Shown: in pieces, positions 33,755-47,040 of the stretch
How positions within the stretch are numbered: the stretch's first letter is position 1
Layout: each line of letters starts with the position of its first letter
Assembly (NCBI GenBank): GCA_002633005.1
Contig: NMRA01000036.1
Span: 596,713-660,712, forward strand
Source: Phoronis australis
Taxonomy: Eukaryota; Phoronida; Phoronidae
DNA: 64,000 bases
Direction of reading: 5' to 3'
Made by a program: the position numbers and the translations under genes
Notes under the pieces: generated by a model
What the model saw: the letters and a program-made list of their open reading frames with translations, nothing else
The model's database searches: none
Told to the model about the DNA's origin: nothing

Positions 33755-36700
33755 CCATACCTTTAAAGGCTATTTATTTTTAAACGGTTTCGATAGTGAC
33801 GCAAGTATTTTTACTTCTTTGGCATCGAAACATCTGATATTTTTAATTGCGCCTATATTTAAGATGTTGCATGTTCTAAAATCGTTTTTATTAAGTGCTT
33901 TGAAGTTTAGGCGGATGCGCAGGTAAGTGTCCCTTGGACAGGGGCATTAGATGCATGTATAGGCACACATCTTGCCCTCGACATGGGCGCATATCTAGCG
34001 TGATCATTCGAGTTTTTTTTAATCTAAATCCTTTTTTATTGGAATCCATTAAGCTTAACGGTCAAGATGATGAGTTGGCTGGTCACAGTGTATCTCGTCG
34101 GAGAACATTCCAGTTTCGAAACTGGTTGAAAAGCACGACCCGTGGAAACAGATTGCAACGCAGTGTTGTGAAGAAGAGCCGACTGGTTGGAAGATGGAGT
34201 TGATGTCGTATACCAACAGGTGGTGATGAGTTTCATGCAGCACCTTTATACCCATACGTCAATATTTAGCACACGTACTTATACACCAATAGGCAAACAT
34301 ACGCCCGGGTGTAAATGCAACCTTACATGACGTTGGAATGGCCGCCGTCAGCATTTTTAAAATTTCGAAGCAAAAAGCGACAAAAGCAACGTTTTCCGGT
34401 ACAGAGAAGAATCTTCCACTTTAATTACTTTGAAACTTGGTTGCTCCGGGGCTCGCGTATCCTTCACAGGTTATGGGTTAAGAAATATCAATGAACTTGT
34501 GGCAGAACAGTTAATGAGAATTTTAAGGACGAGGAACAGTCCATTTGAAAGTTGTCAGCTAGAAAATGCCCTTCTGGAAACAGACTTACTCGTTTTGTCA
34601 AAAATTGCTAGAATATATTGCAAGCAAAAAAAGACAATCTACCAATAAGAAAGCTGTTGAACCCAGGTCATAAGATGGAAATAACTTGATAATCGCACCG
34701 TAGTGGTAACTTTTGGAGGGGAGAGCCCAAATTGTCCCACTATACATGCATAGGTGAAATAAGTTGTGCAAGCCGATAGAGGAATATTCGGATTGTCGAC
34801 TTCCACTTGAACACCACTGAGAATTGGTGGACATGAAGTCACCACTACATAATTGTTCATTAACTTAAAGAGGCATGGAACGTAAAAGCTCGTCAAAATA
34901 AATAATTCCTAATAATAATATCAGCTCGCAACGTCTACTAGAGTTGTTCAATTTCCTCTGAGAGGGAGTTTCCAGAAACAATCACAAAATTCACCACTTT
35001 TAAAATATGCGTCAAGAAAAAACTCTGAACTCACTACAGAGTTTCTAATCTCTCTCCCTCTTATGATAAATGCGCGCATGCGCTCATAGTCAGTCGCAAA
35101 CAGATGGCTGGCAAGATCATCATGCGTGATCGCACTCCGAATCTGAGGTCAACAGCACTGTACATGGCGAGCCGGTGAAACAAGCGATTTCAAAAAAAGA
35201 ATTCCACTTGTATTTTGAAACATATTTGAATACTATGATATCTTTATTATTAATTTTTCACAGTTAGGACTTACAACAACTGCTTCTTAATTGGACTGAC
35301 TGCTGCTGTTGTTTTTTATACGTCAAAGGTCCCATATAAGGGAAATGTGCTACATCCATGTCATGCCATACCTAATAAGGAGAAGTGTTTTGCCTTGTGG
35401 GAGAAAAATCGACGAATTGGCGAGCATTTGACAGATCTCTTTTATGGAATTTAAAACTAAAGCAAAAATGCTTTGAAATCAATGGAAATTCAGGTTGAAT
35501 TCTGTCTCAGTGGCAGAGAACCACTTTGAATAACGCAATTTAGTATGTTTTTCACGCCTCATGCCTCTTTGAAACAGAAGAATAAATACTATTGTCAACT
35601 CTCCCGTTGTTTGGTTAGGTAATGTTTACTGATTTATTTCATTAGCCTATTGAAAACGGCGGGGATCGAAATTCTTTCGCTTTATCAGTCGCAACCACCG
35701 ACTATACAGCGGATTCTTCTTCGCAGTCAGAAATGTATGGGGCACAATGTCCTTCAACCATGGATATTTCAATAGGTTGGTCTTTTTCTGTAAGCCATTG
35801 GTATATCCCACGGCACATCAATGACAATTTTAAAAGGTTGTCTGTACCACTGGAGTGAAACCTCCCGTCCGCGTTACATGGGATCTGTGTGTGGCGCTAA
35901 ACGCCTGTCCATCAATGTAAAATTCAATATGATGCGGCAATCGAAAGTCAGTTATGGTGCCACTGAATAGTTAGGATGCGGCCGCGGCCAATTTGTACTG
36001 CCAAAATATCAAAATTTTGGGGTAGTCCAAGTTTGGGGCATTTTGTAGGTGGGCATTGCACGTAGGTTCAGTGAATGTGGTTTGTTTGTATTTGTGAACA
36101 TGCTGAGAATAAAAAGGCCACTTTCTCGGCTGTAGCTGCACTCTTCTTCAAGATGGCTGCCCCGGTTGCAATTGTGCATTGCTGGGTAGCGACTGAGAAA
36201 TTGGCTGCGATTTTAGGTAGCCCTCAAACAAGCCAGAATTGCCAAAAAACTAGTTGGTTGACAATACTTTTGGGCCACACTTTCGGAATCTGTAGGAAAT
36301 TTGCTTTCAGAATCTATTGTTGGTTTTAGTCGTGCATCGGCAGGGAAGTGATGTTTTTGGGGTGAAAAGTGCCAATTATGCACTTTTTTGCCCCTATTTT
36401 TCTTAGTCTAGCTTGGTTTTCAGTGGGATTGAAAGGGTCAAAAATACAAGAGAGAATAAAGTTTCTGCGCTCACCTGCAGGGCTTTTTATGTGAAATAAC
36501 TGAAAACATGTCATTCTTTGCATCCTGTTTTTGACAGAGTGAAGAAAATGTGACAAATCAAGTGATGTGGGTTTTGCTGGGCAAAACCAAGTGAGAACTG
36601 TTCTGTGCCTCCTATTGGTAGCATGTAACGTAAGACTTCCGCAAGGTTATTAATGATAATAAACGTAAGACTTCCTAATTGAATCGATAGAAGTTACATA

Positions 36701-39450
36701 TTAATTGCATTGCGCCTGAAATATTGTTCGCGTTTTGTACTTAAACAAAGTGGTTTCCCGTATTCGATTATTCGTTATTTGGGGTATGACAACGGTATTA
36801 ATTACAACCAAATTTCATTTGTTCTAAATGTCCAAGATGAAAACTCAAAATAATGTTACAGTTTTCTAAATTATTATTTTATGTCCACTTGATACAGCTT
36901 TTTTATTTTTTACGAAAATCGTAAAAACCCTATTTTTGGTAGCCCTCATTCTTAAGTGGGGCTTTCTAACAGTGGCTTGAAGAACAGACTGTATAAATCA
37001 TAGTATCTGAAACTTAAATATGAATATTTTTAGCTATTCCTCAGATATGATCTCCAAATATGGAATTTTTCTCTATGGTTCTACATAGCCTTAAGGAAAA
37101 AAGGAGGAGAACTGGTTTATTGCCTCTGAGGTACTACCTAAATCACAAAATATATTCCCTAGATCAGGCTGCTTAGCCATTCAAGATATGTGACAATGTT
37201 TCAAGTGACAGGAAACAACTTTCATTTCCAAATAGGCCATTAAATTCATAAGGAAATAAACTCTCAAATGGAGCTGTTTTGAAAGGACAAGCCTTGGGGC
37301 TCTCTTTTTGGCATAGAATGTAAGGATGTGCTAGTTTGATGGAGTATCTTGCCTCGTCAGTATTGTCTCGGCTGGTTCTTTGGCTGCGTGTCTCTTCAGT
37401 AGAAGTTGTGATGTGCCGGATAAGGTTTATTACAAACTAGATATTGTTCTGGATACCTATTGTTGGTCTGGATTTTGAATATGCGGCGACAGCTCTAGAA
37501 GCTGGGCGCCTTTTCAAGGTGGGCGCCCCAGCAGTTTTTGCTGGTTATGTTGATAACCAACGTCAACAATGATACAAGAATAATTTTGGATTTCAGTTCA
37601 GTCCAGTGCGTTGTAAAGAATGCAGGGGATGGACATGCACGATCGAAGTTTTGAAGAAGTGCGCGATGCCAGCAGATCTTTTTCTATCGGCTTATTTCCC
37701 ATGAGCCATGTAGAGACGAGTACAGACTACACCGCATACTTATAGTATAACATGCATTTGAATAGCCATTTTGTTAGATTACACAATGTAGGTTAATGAA
37801 TATACCAAACGAATAGGGTTAATTAAAAACGATCGAAGCCGTTTATTAATTACTCTTTTGGGGCCATCTAAAAATGGAATATAACGCCAGCTTGAGATAG
37901 GGTGCGCCATTTATGCACATGTTTTCGTCACAAAACAGCATAAAAGCGCCCTCTACCTCAATCTGGCGTCTTGCAATTTCCCCTGCGCTTCGGGTGGTTA
38001 CAACCATTGTCACCATTGCTACACGACGTTACGTTGAGAGTACGGTTTTTACGCTGTCTAGACAAATGTCAGTGAACCTTCAGTCTACTTCAATACTTTT
38101 TGAATCATCAAGAAAGGAAAGTTAGCAATGTTGAGACTGTTGAGAACACACGTGTTAGATGTGTTGAAAGTTATGTTGGGTGCCCTAAGTGGTCAGAAGC
38201 ATTGATTGCTAAATTTGAGATCCCCAGCCTGAACAGCCGAGACACTGAACAAGAACGCACCCTCAAAATTTTATGCTTAATATCTCGTGTCCGTACTGAA
38301 CAGGGGTATCTGCAAGTTTGTAGTTGTGCACACTTTTGTTGTTTAGATTTCTTTCTTAAGACGCCGACGGTAAATGTACGTTATATACTCATGTGTTGAT
38401 GTTCTCTTAAAATTTTTGCAATAAATATTGGGCAACTTTGTGCCTACACAAGAACGTATATAAGGACGTATATTACTCCGATCATATGAGAGGACTCTGA
38501 GGAATCTAGATTTCACAGAAGCCAGAATCGTGTTCAACAATTCTTACTGTCAATATACAGAAATTTTATCATAGTAAACAGCCTCCACTCGAAGTAGAGC
38601 AATTGGTTTTTTTCTCGTATGTACATGTAGGAATATCCAAACAACAGATTACATGAAATTCCGGTAAGTTCTCAACTTACCTGATATAGTATTCATTGCA
38701 TAGAACACTTTTAAAAAAACATCAAATTTTCCATCTTGCCTATCCTTTACATGCTGACAAAAGTTTAGGTCTAAAAATGACCAGACAATTAATACTACGG
38801 ACATGATTCTAAAACGGTTTAACAGGTGGTTTAAACGGTGTTGCCATTTAGAGACGACTTGTTCATATTGCTTATGTGGCGTATGTGTTGTTGGTGTTCT
38901 CTCCTGTTTTGGTCCTGAAGTCAAACAGAAATGTTATTGAGTTCCAAGTTCAAGGGGGTATTTCGCTACACTTAAAATGGAATTCTCAGCTGAAGCGCTT
39001 TGGGGTATAAAAACAATACAACTCTCATCAGATCTTGGAATGTTGTCGAATGAGCCGAAAACTCAAGTCGCAGGCAATGCACGCGTGGGTCATTTTCGCC
39101 AGTCATCCTCATGCAGTCTACCGTCTTTGTGATCAAATCACGTGACGTCCAGGTTCCATTCCTCACTCCCACAGCAAATTACATTGGCTCCTACACTTTG
39201 GTCGTTTTCAGTTCAACAAATACACTAGATTTTACTACAAAATCATTTCCTTCAGAAATGCTTGTAGCTCAGCTTACAAGCACCAATTTCAAATGTTTTC
39301 GTACTTAATGCAATGCCATGCTCACAATCTTTGACGAATGTCACATGTGACCCATACTGTACCACACAAGTGTCTTTACAATGTCATCAAGCGTTGTTGC
39401 ATTGTCACTCTCCCCGGTGTGAATAGTTATGGAAAAATGTGCATAGGATC
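33755..39450. other. No recognised feature
   Basis: Open stretches such as 33934-34203, 36075-36329, 37913-38125 and 38100-38399 carry no recognised domain. No repeat partner elsewhere in the window was noticed. Confidence 0.4.
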
Positions 39451-39452
39451 TG

Positions 39453-39604
39453 CAGGGGCGGATTCAGGATTTTGAGTTGGGGGGCAGGGCAGAGTATTAG
39501 CCAAGACTTTGTCCGTCAGACATTCGCACCCCGAACTGCCAAATGTAATCTGGGAGAATTTTAGGGGGATCATGGCCCGTTGGGCCCCTCTAAATCCGCC
39601 ACTG
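39453..39604 (-). mobile_element. hAT-like MITE, copy 4 (best preserved)
   Basis: Inverted relative to 4732-4884. The ends AGGGGCGGATTCAGGA and the inverse of TCTAAATCCGCCACT form a good terminal inverted repeat. GATCTGC occurs directly outside both ends (39447-39453 and 39604-39611 approximately), consistent with the 7-8-bp target duplication of hAT insertions. Confidence 0.9.
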
Positions 39605-42377
39605 ATCTGCTTTTAACAAAATCAAGACATTAACTGGGTATTTACAACGCATTATTATACACAAGTGTTGATGGCCTTTTTTATTTTCATGAGTTTGAAA
39701 AATTAAACACGTTCAAAAAAACGTGTAAGCCAAAGTGGGACTGTGAGTGTGACATCAATGCATAAATTTTGTAGTGTTTACATCCCTTGTTATTTTGATG
39801 TCATAACCATGTCATTTAGTAACATTCATTGTACTGTACAAATACCTTTACGATATCAGTTTTCATTCAGCGACTGGCTGGTGCTAGTCTCATCTTCTAT
39901 AGCAACAATCACAGCTTTGGGTAGTACTTTACTTCAACTATCCACAAATAATTAAGAACGTGACTTTGATCTCTTCACTGTCGACATCCTGTACTATACT
40001 TACCTCCAACTTCAGAATCCCTGTCTCGCAGATGGTGTTACACATTTGTTGATTTTCAAATACATATCTACCTACAAAAATGAAACGACACTTGTATCGA
40101 TTATACCACACTGAAAAACAGATTCTTATTGAAACAAGTACGTTTAAAACCCGCTACAGCGCTCATCGAATGGTGAGATCACAAACCCCAGCTTCACATT
40201 TGGCTAACGCTGACGACACCTCTCCGAAGGAGATCAACTTGACCCCACTGAATGCCGTACCTTTCCAAAGCAAGCACCGACGACACCATGACTGCCTATG
40301 CCTGAGCTTTCGGCAGTAAAATAGTATTCAGTTAAAATCACGTTTGACTAGTATTTCTCCGTCAGGTTTATTAAATATCACTTTGGTAATTTTTCTTTTG
40401 AACGCTTGTTTTTTGTCATCTTTGACTGTTTTTTTTTTCAAAACTCAACGGTTTGATCAAAAAGGGTCAATTTCACCAGAAATCAATAGCGTTCCTCAAC
40501 GTACAATCATATTCTGAAAGCTTGGTGTAAATCCGTGACTTCCTGTGAGAATCCGTGAGAGCCAAGCAGCGATCGACAAATTTCTGAGGAGCCAATGAAC
40601 CGAGCCGCCCGTTGACAGCCAGCTATAAAGTAAGTCGTAATAACTGCAGTGACTGATGAGGACTGGAGACTTGAGGGCTACCTAAACACCCATACACCTT
40701 TTCCCAGATATGAGGGGAGAGCCCTGGTGGGTGTCGCGAGAGTAGCAATTTCAAGGGAGTACTGACCTTTTTTGTTGCAAAAACAGTGATGTGTTGGAAG
40801 TAAGTGACGTCTGCCAGGCTGTGTTTAAGTTTCTACATGCATTAGCACGGAATTTTTGAGAATATATTCAAATAATAGTCTGAAATCGAAAACGTACACG
40901 ACGAGGACATATTCGTAATTTTAGTCAATCTTTCGATGTTACATAGCTTACTACTCCGGACTGTAGATTCGCTGAGCGCCCGAGATCACCATCCGAGGTC
41001 GTTACTGTTGAGACATGAAAAAACGATGTGATAACGATGTGATAACGATGTGATAACGATGTAATAACGATGATAAAAAGATAATAGGAAAACCATACAA
41101 GAGTTTGGATAGAACGTACTCTTGCGTTTCTCTGTCTTTTGGTAAACAGGGTGTTGGCTTAAAATCCCAAAAAACCGGTTGGGGAGTGGTTACCTACACG
41201 TTTCCAGTACCCCACATACCTATTCCGTCCGTATAACGGACAGTAAGTGACAAGTGCTGGGGGCATTTAAGCAACTTTAAGGCTAACAACGCAACGTTGG
41301 TTCTGACTCATTTTGAGACATGAGCTCACCGACTAAAGAACAATGCCCCGTATCGATATTAGCAAAGGTTTTGTGAGTGTGTGTGTTGTTTTTTTTTGAA
41401 AAACTGCACAAAGGCACGTAAAAAGGTAAGGAAAGTTTGAAACGACAAGACTTGTACTTGATTTTCAAGGAAAAAATGTGGACCACAACCAATTTTGTTT
41501 TTGGTCGACCTTATATGCTTTAGTCGTCGCCACTACTCCCGGGTCATAATCGTCTGACAAAAATTTGAATTAGGTGATGATCTTTGTTTACAATTTGTAA
41601 ACTAAACCGACTATAAAATCATTTTTTTCAAGAAGTGATTTGTTTAGACCACTTGCAGCTATAAAATTAGTTCGAATGTTTTGGTTACTCAACACATATT
41701 CTCCTTCATGTTGTCAATGTTTTATGGACTAACATCCAAGCAAAGGATTTACCCGATCGTTTTGCAGCAGTGTGAGGAAACTCACCTGATTCACAGTCTA
41801 GTGACCAAGGACAGGGAAAGATCGTGCATTAGTTATAATTTGCTCCACTCTTTCGAAATCATTTAAATGTATGCATTAAGCGTCTTCAAATGGTTTGCGC
41901 GTACTTTTATTATGCACAGTAGTCCATGCATCGATATCATTGAAAATTGCTGTTTTGGATCCCGTTTTGTGAAGAACTTTCGCCGCCGCGGAGTTAACTG
42001 CATAGCCTACTGTACAATAACGAGGAGTTCAGTGCCAGTTATTGAATGCATATGCAGTCAAAATGTTTAATGTGTGACTGTAAACTAAAGCGAATATAAA
42101 ATCTCTTCTACCAAGAAGTGATTTTTATAGACCACTCACAGCTATAAACTTAGTTTGAACATTTTTGTTACTCAACTGAGAAGTAATTTCTGGGTTTTCA
42201 AAGAAGTGACATCCGGAGTACAACCATTAGACCCTGTTCACCAGCAAAATTTAACGCACTGGAACAGTTTGAGGTCAATTTCACAGCGGAAAGCGTCCAA
42301 AATTATAAGTTGGTTTTTGTGATGGAAGACGTGTTTAATTGTATGCATGAACACTAACGCTAGATTTACATTATCAG
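39605..42377. other. Upstream of PRDM8-like gene; no upstream exon found
   Basis: The PR/SET domain of this family normally starts about 30-35 residues before the first exon found at 42378, so at least one 5' exon or promoter should lie upstream. I could not identify it. Near-duplicate short segments occur at about 41580-41680 and 42078-42175 (ACTAAACCGACTATAAAATC / ACTAAAGCGAATATAAAATC ... AGACCACT.GCAGCTATAAA), suggesting an old local duplication. Confidence 0.35.
41025..41077. repeat. 11-bp tandem repeat (GATGTGATAAC)n
   Basis: Four and a half copies of GATGTGATAAC, the last two slightly degenerate. Confidence 0.95.
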
Positions 42378-42521
42378 GCGACTTGTGCTATGGGTGTGTT
42401 GACGACGTGTGACGTAGCTGAGGGTCGATGCTTTGGCCCCCTTCCTAGTACACTAAGCAGTGTTTACTTCATAGCTCAGGCGGTACTGAGACAGCAACCC
42501 CCAGATGTACCCATGATGAAG
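42378..42521 (+). CDS. PRDM8: PRDM8-like exon: start of PR/SET domain
   Basis: Acceptor TTATCAG ends at 42377 and donor AAG|GTAGGT follows 42521. The 48 codons include CDVAEGRCFGPL, matching the first strand of PRDM PR domains. An ATG at 42390 is in frame but lies inside the conserved domain, so I treat this as an internal exon and not the start exon. The intron after it is phase 0. Confidence 0.85.
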
Positions 42522-45500
42522 GTAGGTGTGAGGTCGTGTGGCGACAGCCAAAAATTCCCGAAATGTTCTTCAGTTCGAGACTAATAGAAAATGGAAAATG
42601 TCAGTAAGAGGTTTTATGAGCAATCTTAAAAAATGTCGAGATTTGGTTTAACTTTGGAACATCATAGACATATTATGAGACTTCGTCCTGAATATTTATA
42701 TCAGAAGAAACTTAGCCGTTTATAAGCTAGGAACAAATCTTGTCTTTTTACTAAATTTTAGTAAAGAAAAGTTTCCAAGACGCAGTCAATGGCAGATTTG
42801 TCTGAAATCCAAACTTAAATTCTAAACGCTTTCTATTTTCGTAAAAAATATATTTATACATTTGTAATTCATATATCTCAATGTACAAACTTGTTGTTAA
42901 TGTTACGTATAACTTTGAAATATCGAAGAAGATGTTTCAAAATCAATAAAGTTTTTTATCGCATGATTGAGGTGTTTTCTAACATAAGTGAAAATGCTTT
43001 ACCTATCAGTGAAAATATTTTAGAACATAGGTAAAGATGGTTTCAAGCCCTTAAGTAAAGTTGCTTTGAAAATATTAGTAAATATGATTAAGAACATTAC
43101 GAAAATATGGCTTAAACTCTCAGAGATGTTTTAGAACATAAATCACGATGATTTAAAATATTGGTGTAAAGCTGTTTGATAACAGTAAAATGCTTTGAAA
43201 TACTAGACAAAAGTGAAGATGTTTAAGGACATAGTCAAACATCATAGAATAAAAATCCCTCTTACCACTACTTCTTGTACTGCTGTTGCTGCTGGTGTTG
43301 CTGCTGCTGCTTCTGCTATTACTACTACCACCACCACCACCAGTACTACTACTGCTATTAATGCCACCACCACCACCACTACTACTACCACCACCACCAC
43401 CACTACTGCTACTACCACNNNNNNNNNNNNNNNNNNNNNNNNNNNNNNNNNNNNNNNNNNNNNNNNNNNNNNNNNNNNNNNNNNNNNNNNNNNNNNNNNN
43501 NNNNNNNNNNNNNNNNNNNNNNNNNNNNNNNNNNNNNNNNNNNNNNNNNNNNNNNNNNNNNNNNNNNNNNNNNNNNNNNNNNNNNNNNNNNNNNNNNNNN
43601 NNNNNNNNNNNNNNNNNNNNNNNNNNNNNNNNNNNNNACCACCACCACCACCACCACCACTACTACTACTACTTCTATTGTTTCTATTGCTACTACTCCC
43701 ATATCACCACTATTACCATTACAACAACTATTGTTACTGTTGCTACTCCTGCTACTGCTACTTATATTACTATTACTACTACCACTGTTACTTCCACCGC
43801 TGCTACCCCAACCACTACCACTACCACAATACCAGCTGATGTCTTTTCTACAGATTGACATGGCGCCACAAGACGGCAAAGAATTTTGGCTTCCGTTTGT
43901 CAGACCTGCACTCTTCGAGCAAGAACAAAACTTAGAGCTTTGCCTTGCACAAGGCGGCCTCTATTACCGTGCACAACAAGACATTGCGGCTGGGACGGAA
44001 CTTCTCGTCTGGTATTCGCCTCAGCTAAAGCAAGCTATTGGACTCGCACCCGTAAATGAGAAGGAACGAAAGGGTAACTAAGGAACGCGGAGACTTTAAT
44101 TGATTTGCTAGAAATTTGCTAGAATATTTCATCTGATGCAACCTAGCTTGATAGGAAAGGACAAGCTGTCTGAGGGTGGTAGCAACATAACGTGTGCACA
44201 TGAGCACACATCTTCAAGAACTGAAATAAAAACGAGGCCTCGTCTTTGTACCGGTTGGGGGGAATTTAGGACCGCTTAAGAAATATTTTCCAGATCCAGG
44301 GGCAGAGAACTATTTTTTACTCGATATCGAACTCGAAACTTTGTCTAACATTTTTCGTTCTTATTTGGTGCGAGCTCATTATAATTGTCATTTATTCTGT
44401 ACTCCAATATATTATGGTTTACGTGGATAACTGTGTAATCCTACTTTACACTTGATGACCCCAGCATTAAAGGTATAAGTTCGAGTCTGAACTCGAAATC
44501 TCAAGTTTTTACTCGGGTTTGTTGCTCGAACCTAGTGGTCGTCGAGTGCAAATTTGAACTATACATTGGTTTGTGTAATTCATTAATACTGAAGCACAGA
44601 ATAATAGGTAATTATCTTGGGTTTGTATTAAAAGAGAACGATTTAGGTTCGATTAAGGGTAGTAAGAGTAGTCCTCGGCCCCTGGGCCAGAAATACTTTT
44701 TGGGTTTCGGGACAATTTTGTCAGGTTCTTCATTCTTTTGCATTCTACATCCACAGGAAGTCGGGCACTTTTGACAAGTGTGTTATTTCCAGAGCAATTT
44801 CGTTCAGAGTTTCAAGTTTTAGGACAAATGAAATGCGAGTAATCGTGATTTTGAAATTGGCGCGCTTTTTAGGTCAACTTGCGCCATTTTGATGTGACGC
44901 TGTTTGAACAAAAATAGTCGGTGATCTTCTATTTTCCCTTTTTCTTAGCATTTCATACAAAATGCAACGGAGATCAAAGTAAAATACAAAAGATACAAAT
45001 ACAACTCTTTGGGCAGAAGACAACACGCTAAATTTTGAGCAACCCAAAATTCAGAGAAAATGTTTACTAGTGCGCCAAGGTAAGAAAATCAGTAAACCGA
45101 AAAATATAATTAAAGTCGTCAAAATATAAAACTGACATTCGGCAACGGAAGTAACACATTCTCAAAAGGAGTTCATTCATTAATTTAATTACAGTCGGCT
45201 TTTAAAGTAAATTTCACATCTTGCCTTCCAGGTGCTTGTGGTTAGGAGTCTGTTACCCCCACATTTTTGGCAACTTTGTAGTAGGCAAAGATCAGCATAC
45301 AAAATATATGTATGTTGACAACATTGTTATTCTGTTAATAATACAGCTCTCACCGGTAAATTACACTAGCCTTTTTCACGAGTCGTCGCACGAAACATGA
45401 CGTCACAGCCCGTATAAATCTACCATTTTGTGAAAGTCTCGGTCCCATTGTAAACTACCTATCCCGATCTTTAAAACACTTTACGATGTGAAGCATTTAA

Positions 45501-46445
45501 CATTTTTTCTCCCATCACGGGCAGAGTTTTAACATTTAATTACGTAGCTGTCTATTTGAGTTGGCTACTTACAACGTTGACATTGCTCTTATTTTTTCAG
45601 ATAAAGCGTTCGTCTGCCCGTATTGCAAACAAGAGTACGATTACCCAAACCCAATGACGGCGCACGTGCTTTTGCAATGTCAACTATACGCCAACACTTT
45701 GCCCGGAAAGAACCAACGGGCAGCAGACGAGTTAGAAAAGCGGGCGAATGGATTCTGCGTTAAACATGAATACGGGAACATTAAAAGAAAGTTTTGTGAA
45801 CGAGATCCAGAAATGAATGGATATATGAAGCGTTTACCCACACACAGGACTGACAAAGACAAAACCGAATTTGGAGGAAGCGCATTTAGGAAAATTGAAA
45901 AATCATCCACTCCACCCCTCACTACATCGGAAAGTTGCCCGAATTCCATTGTTTACCAGCCCGTCATGTCGTACGCTTCCGCTTTCCTTTACAGGCGATT
46001 ATGTGATGGACCACAGACGTCATACTTTCAAATGCTGAACTTCTCAAATAAAGAACCTTGTTCTTTCGATGGATCCACGCCAAGTCGAAAGGTGAGGCAT
46101 AGCATGTCTCCACCACAACACTTCTCTCCTCACTCTGATGTATCCCTTGCTTCACCGACATCTAAACTTGGCAGCCCTGTATCCGCACTGTTAGACACTT
46201 CTCTTATGTTGCTCTCACCTCCCGCCAACACGAGCCACGTGGCAAATCTGGCTCAGAACTGGTGTGCCAAGTGCAATGCCTCCTTTCGGATGACAAGTGA
46301 CTTAGTATATCACATGAGATCCCACCACAAAAGAGATTGCGACGTTGGAAAAAAACGTAGGGATGAAAAACTAAGTTGCGCAATATGTAATGAGCGATTC
46401 AGAGAACGCCATCATCTGACGCGCCACATGACATCACATGACTGA
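42378..46445 (+). CDS. PRDM8: PRDM8-like PR/SET zinc-finger repressor (3 exons)
   Basis: Three exons (42378-42521, 43854-44073, 45601-46445) join with matching phases (0, then 1) into 402 codons open to the TGA at 46443. The first two encode most of a PR/SET domain: TTCDVAEGRCFGPL, then EFWLPFVRP..EQEQNLELC and ELLVWYSPQLKQ. The third starts with a C2HC finger (C-x2-C-x12-H-x4-C, 45615-45680) and has a low-complexity linker. It ends with two C2H2 fingers (46263-46328, 46377-46439), WCAKCNASFRMTSDLVYHMR and RFRERHHLTRHMTSH, the signature C-terminus of vertebrate PRDM8 and ZNF488. PRDM8 proteins are nuclear repressors in neural development. The N-terminal few dozen residues are missing, so an upstream exon must exist. 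Vertebrate PRDM8 is longer; the difference lies in the linker. PRDM13 is the nearest alternative but lacks these terminal fingers. Confidence 0.9.
43313..43830. repeat. (ACC/ACT)n trinucleotide tract around gap
   Basis: Long, interrupted ACC, ACT and TGCTAC units on both sides of 219 N. The true length is unknown. Confidence 0.95.
43419..43637. other. Assembly gap (219 N)
   Basis: Run of N inside the trinucleotide tract of PRDM8-like intron 1, probably caused by the repeat itself. Confidence 0.99.
43854..44073 (+). CDS. PRDM8: PRDM8-like exon: end of PR/SET domain
   Basis: Acceptor TTTTCTACAG|ATTGAC and donor AAAGG|GTAACT; 220 bp, ending in phase 1. Encodes FWLPFVRPALFEQEQNLEL and ELLVWYSPQLKQ, the last strands of the PR domain including the conserved E-L-L-V-W-Y box. 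Confidence 0.92.
45601..46445 (+). CDS. PRDM8: PRDM8-like terminal exon: linker and zinc fingers
   Basis: Acceptor ATTTTTTCAG ends at 45600. With the G carried over from the previous exon the first codon is GAT. Encodes the C2HC finger directly after the PR domain, a Ser/Pro-rich linker (PPQHFSPHSDVSLASP and similar) and the two C-terminal C2H2 fingers separated by a basic KKRRDEK stretch. Ends at TGA 46443-46445. The open frame extends upstream into the intron only because there is no stop there. Confidence 0.92.
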
Positions 46446-46944
46446 CCGATCGGCTTTTGAATGCTTAGGTACGTTCCGCAGGTTGAGTTGCGAGTTAACA
46501 AGCGTGCACTAAGTAGCAAAATGGCTGTCACTGAAGTGATTTTTTCGGCTAGGATGGAATGTTGAGTGGCATTTCAGTTTTGTTAGTGAAACATGTGCTG
46601 CACACCATGCCCAAGAAAATACCTGTTCACACAAACAGTGTTTTGAAAATGTGTAATACTTTGACGAATTGCTACTGATTATGTACTAAGGTTTTTTGTG
46701 GTAGGCATGGCATCGTTGGACTTTCTTCGTGTATTTCAAAGTAGCTAGTCAACAGATCCAGAGATTTGAAAGCATTAGTTAAAACTAGTCTGTTAAATTA
46801 CTGGGTGACCATTCACATGGAATACGGTGCCCTGTTCCTCGCAGTACAATGACAATAAGCCTATTACAATGTTAGAAGAGTCGGAGTCACAGCCTTTTCA
46901 CAGGTCCTCACAACCTTTGTTTTACAAAACAAGTCAATGCTTGC
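46446..46944. other. Probable 3' UTR region of PRDM8-like gene
   Basis: No further coding signal. A polyadenylation site was not identified with confidence. Confidence 0.4.
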
Positions 46945-47040
46945 ATGGACGGCGCACCATAGGAGACTGGGGGCCCGGGGAGGGCGCGGCTACAGCCTCG
47001 CACTTTTTTCAGTGCTGCGCCGCCCATGTGGTGTACTGGC
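46945..47040 (+). repeat. Short interspersed repeat, copy 1
   Basis: The segment from GGCGCACCATAGGAGACTGG to CACTTTTTTCAGTGCTGCGC is matched by the reverse complement of about 49470-49545 (CTGCGCAGCACTGAAAAAAG ... GGTGCACCGCCCATG). Confidence 0.7.

Larger units (their letters stand above)
42522..43853 (+). other. PRDM8-like intron 1 with triplet repeat and gap
   Basis: Holds an (ACC/ACT)n tract either side of an N run (43313-43418, gap 43419-43637, 43638-43850). The repeat continues almost to the acceptor TTTTCTACAG (43844-43853), so the acceptor's upstream tract is partly made of CTACTG/CCACTACC units. Open frames through the repeat are artefacts. Confidence 0.85.

Noticed and set aside
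43213-43879. Long open frames on both strands with Thr, Leu, Pro or His runs
   Set aside because: They are translations of the trinucleotide repeat and the N gap in PRDM8-like intron 1.
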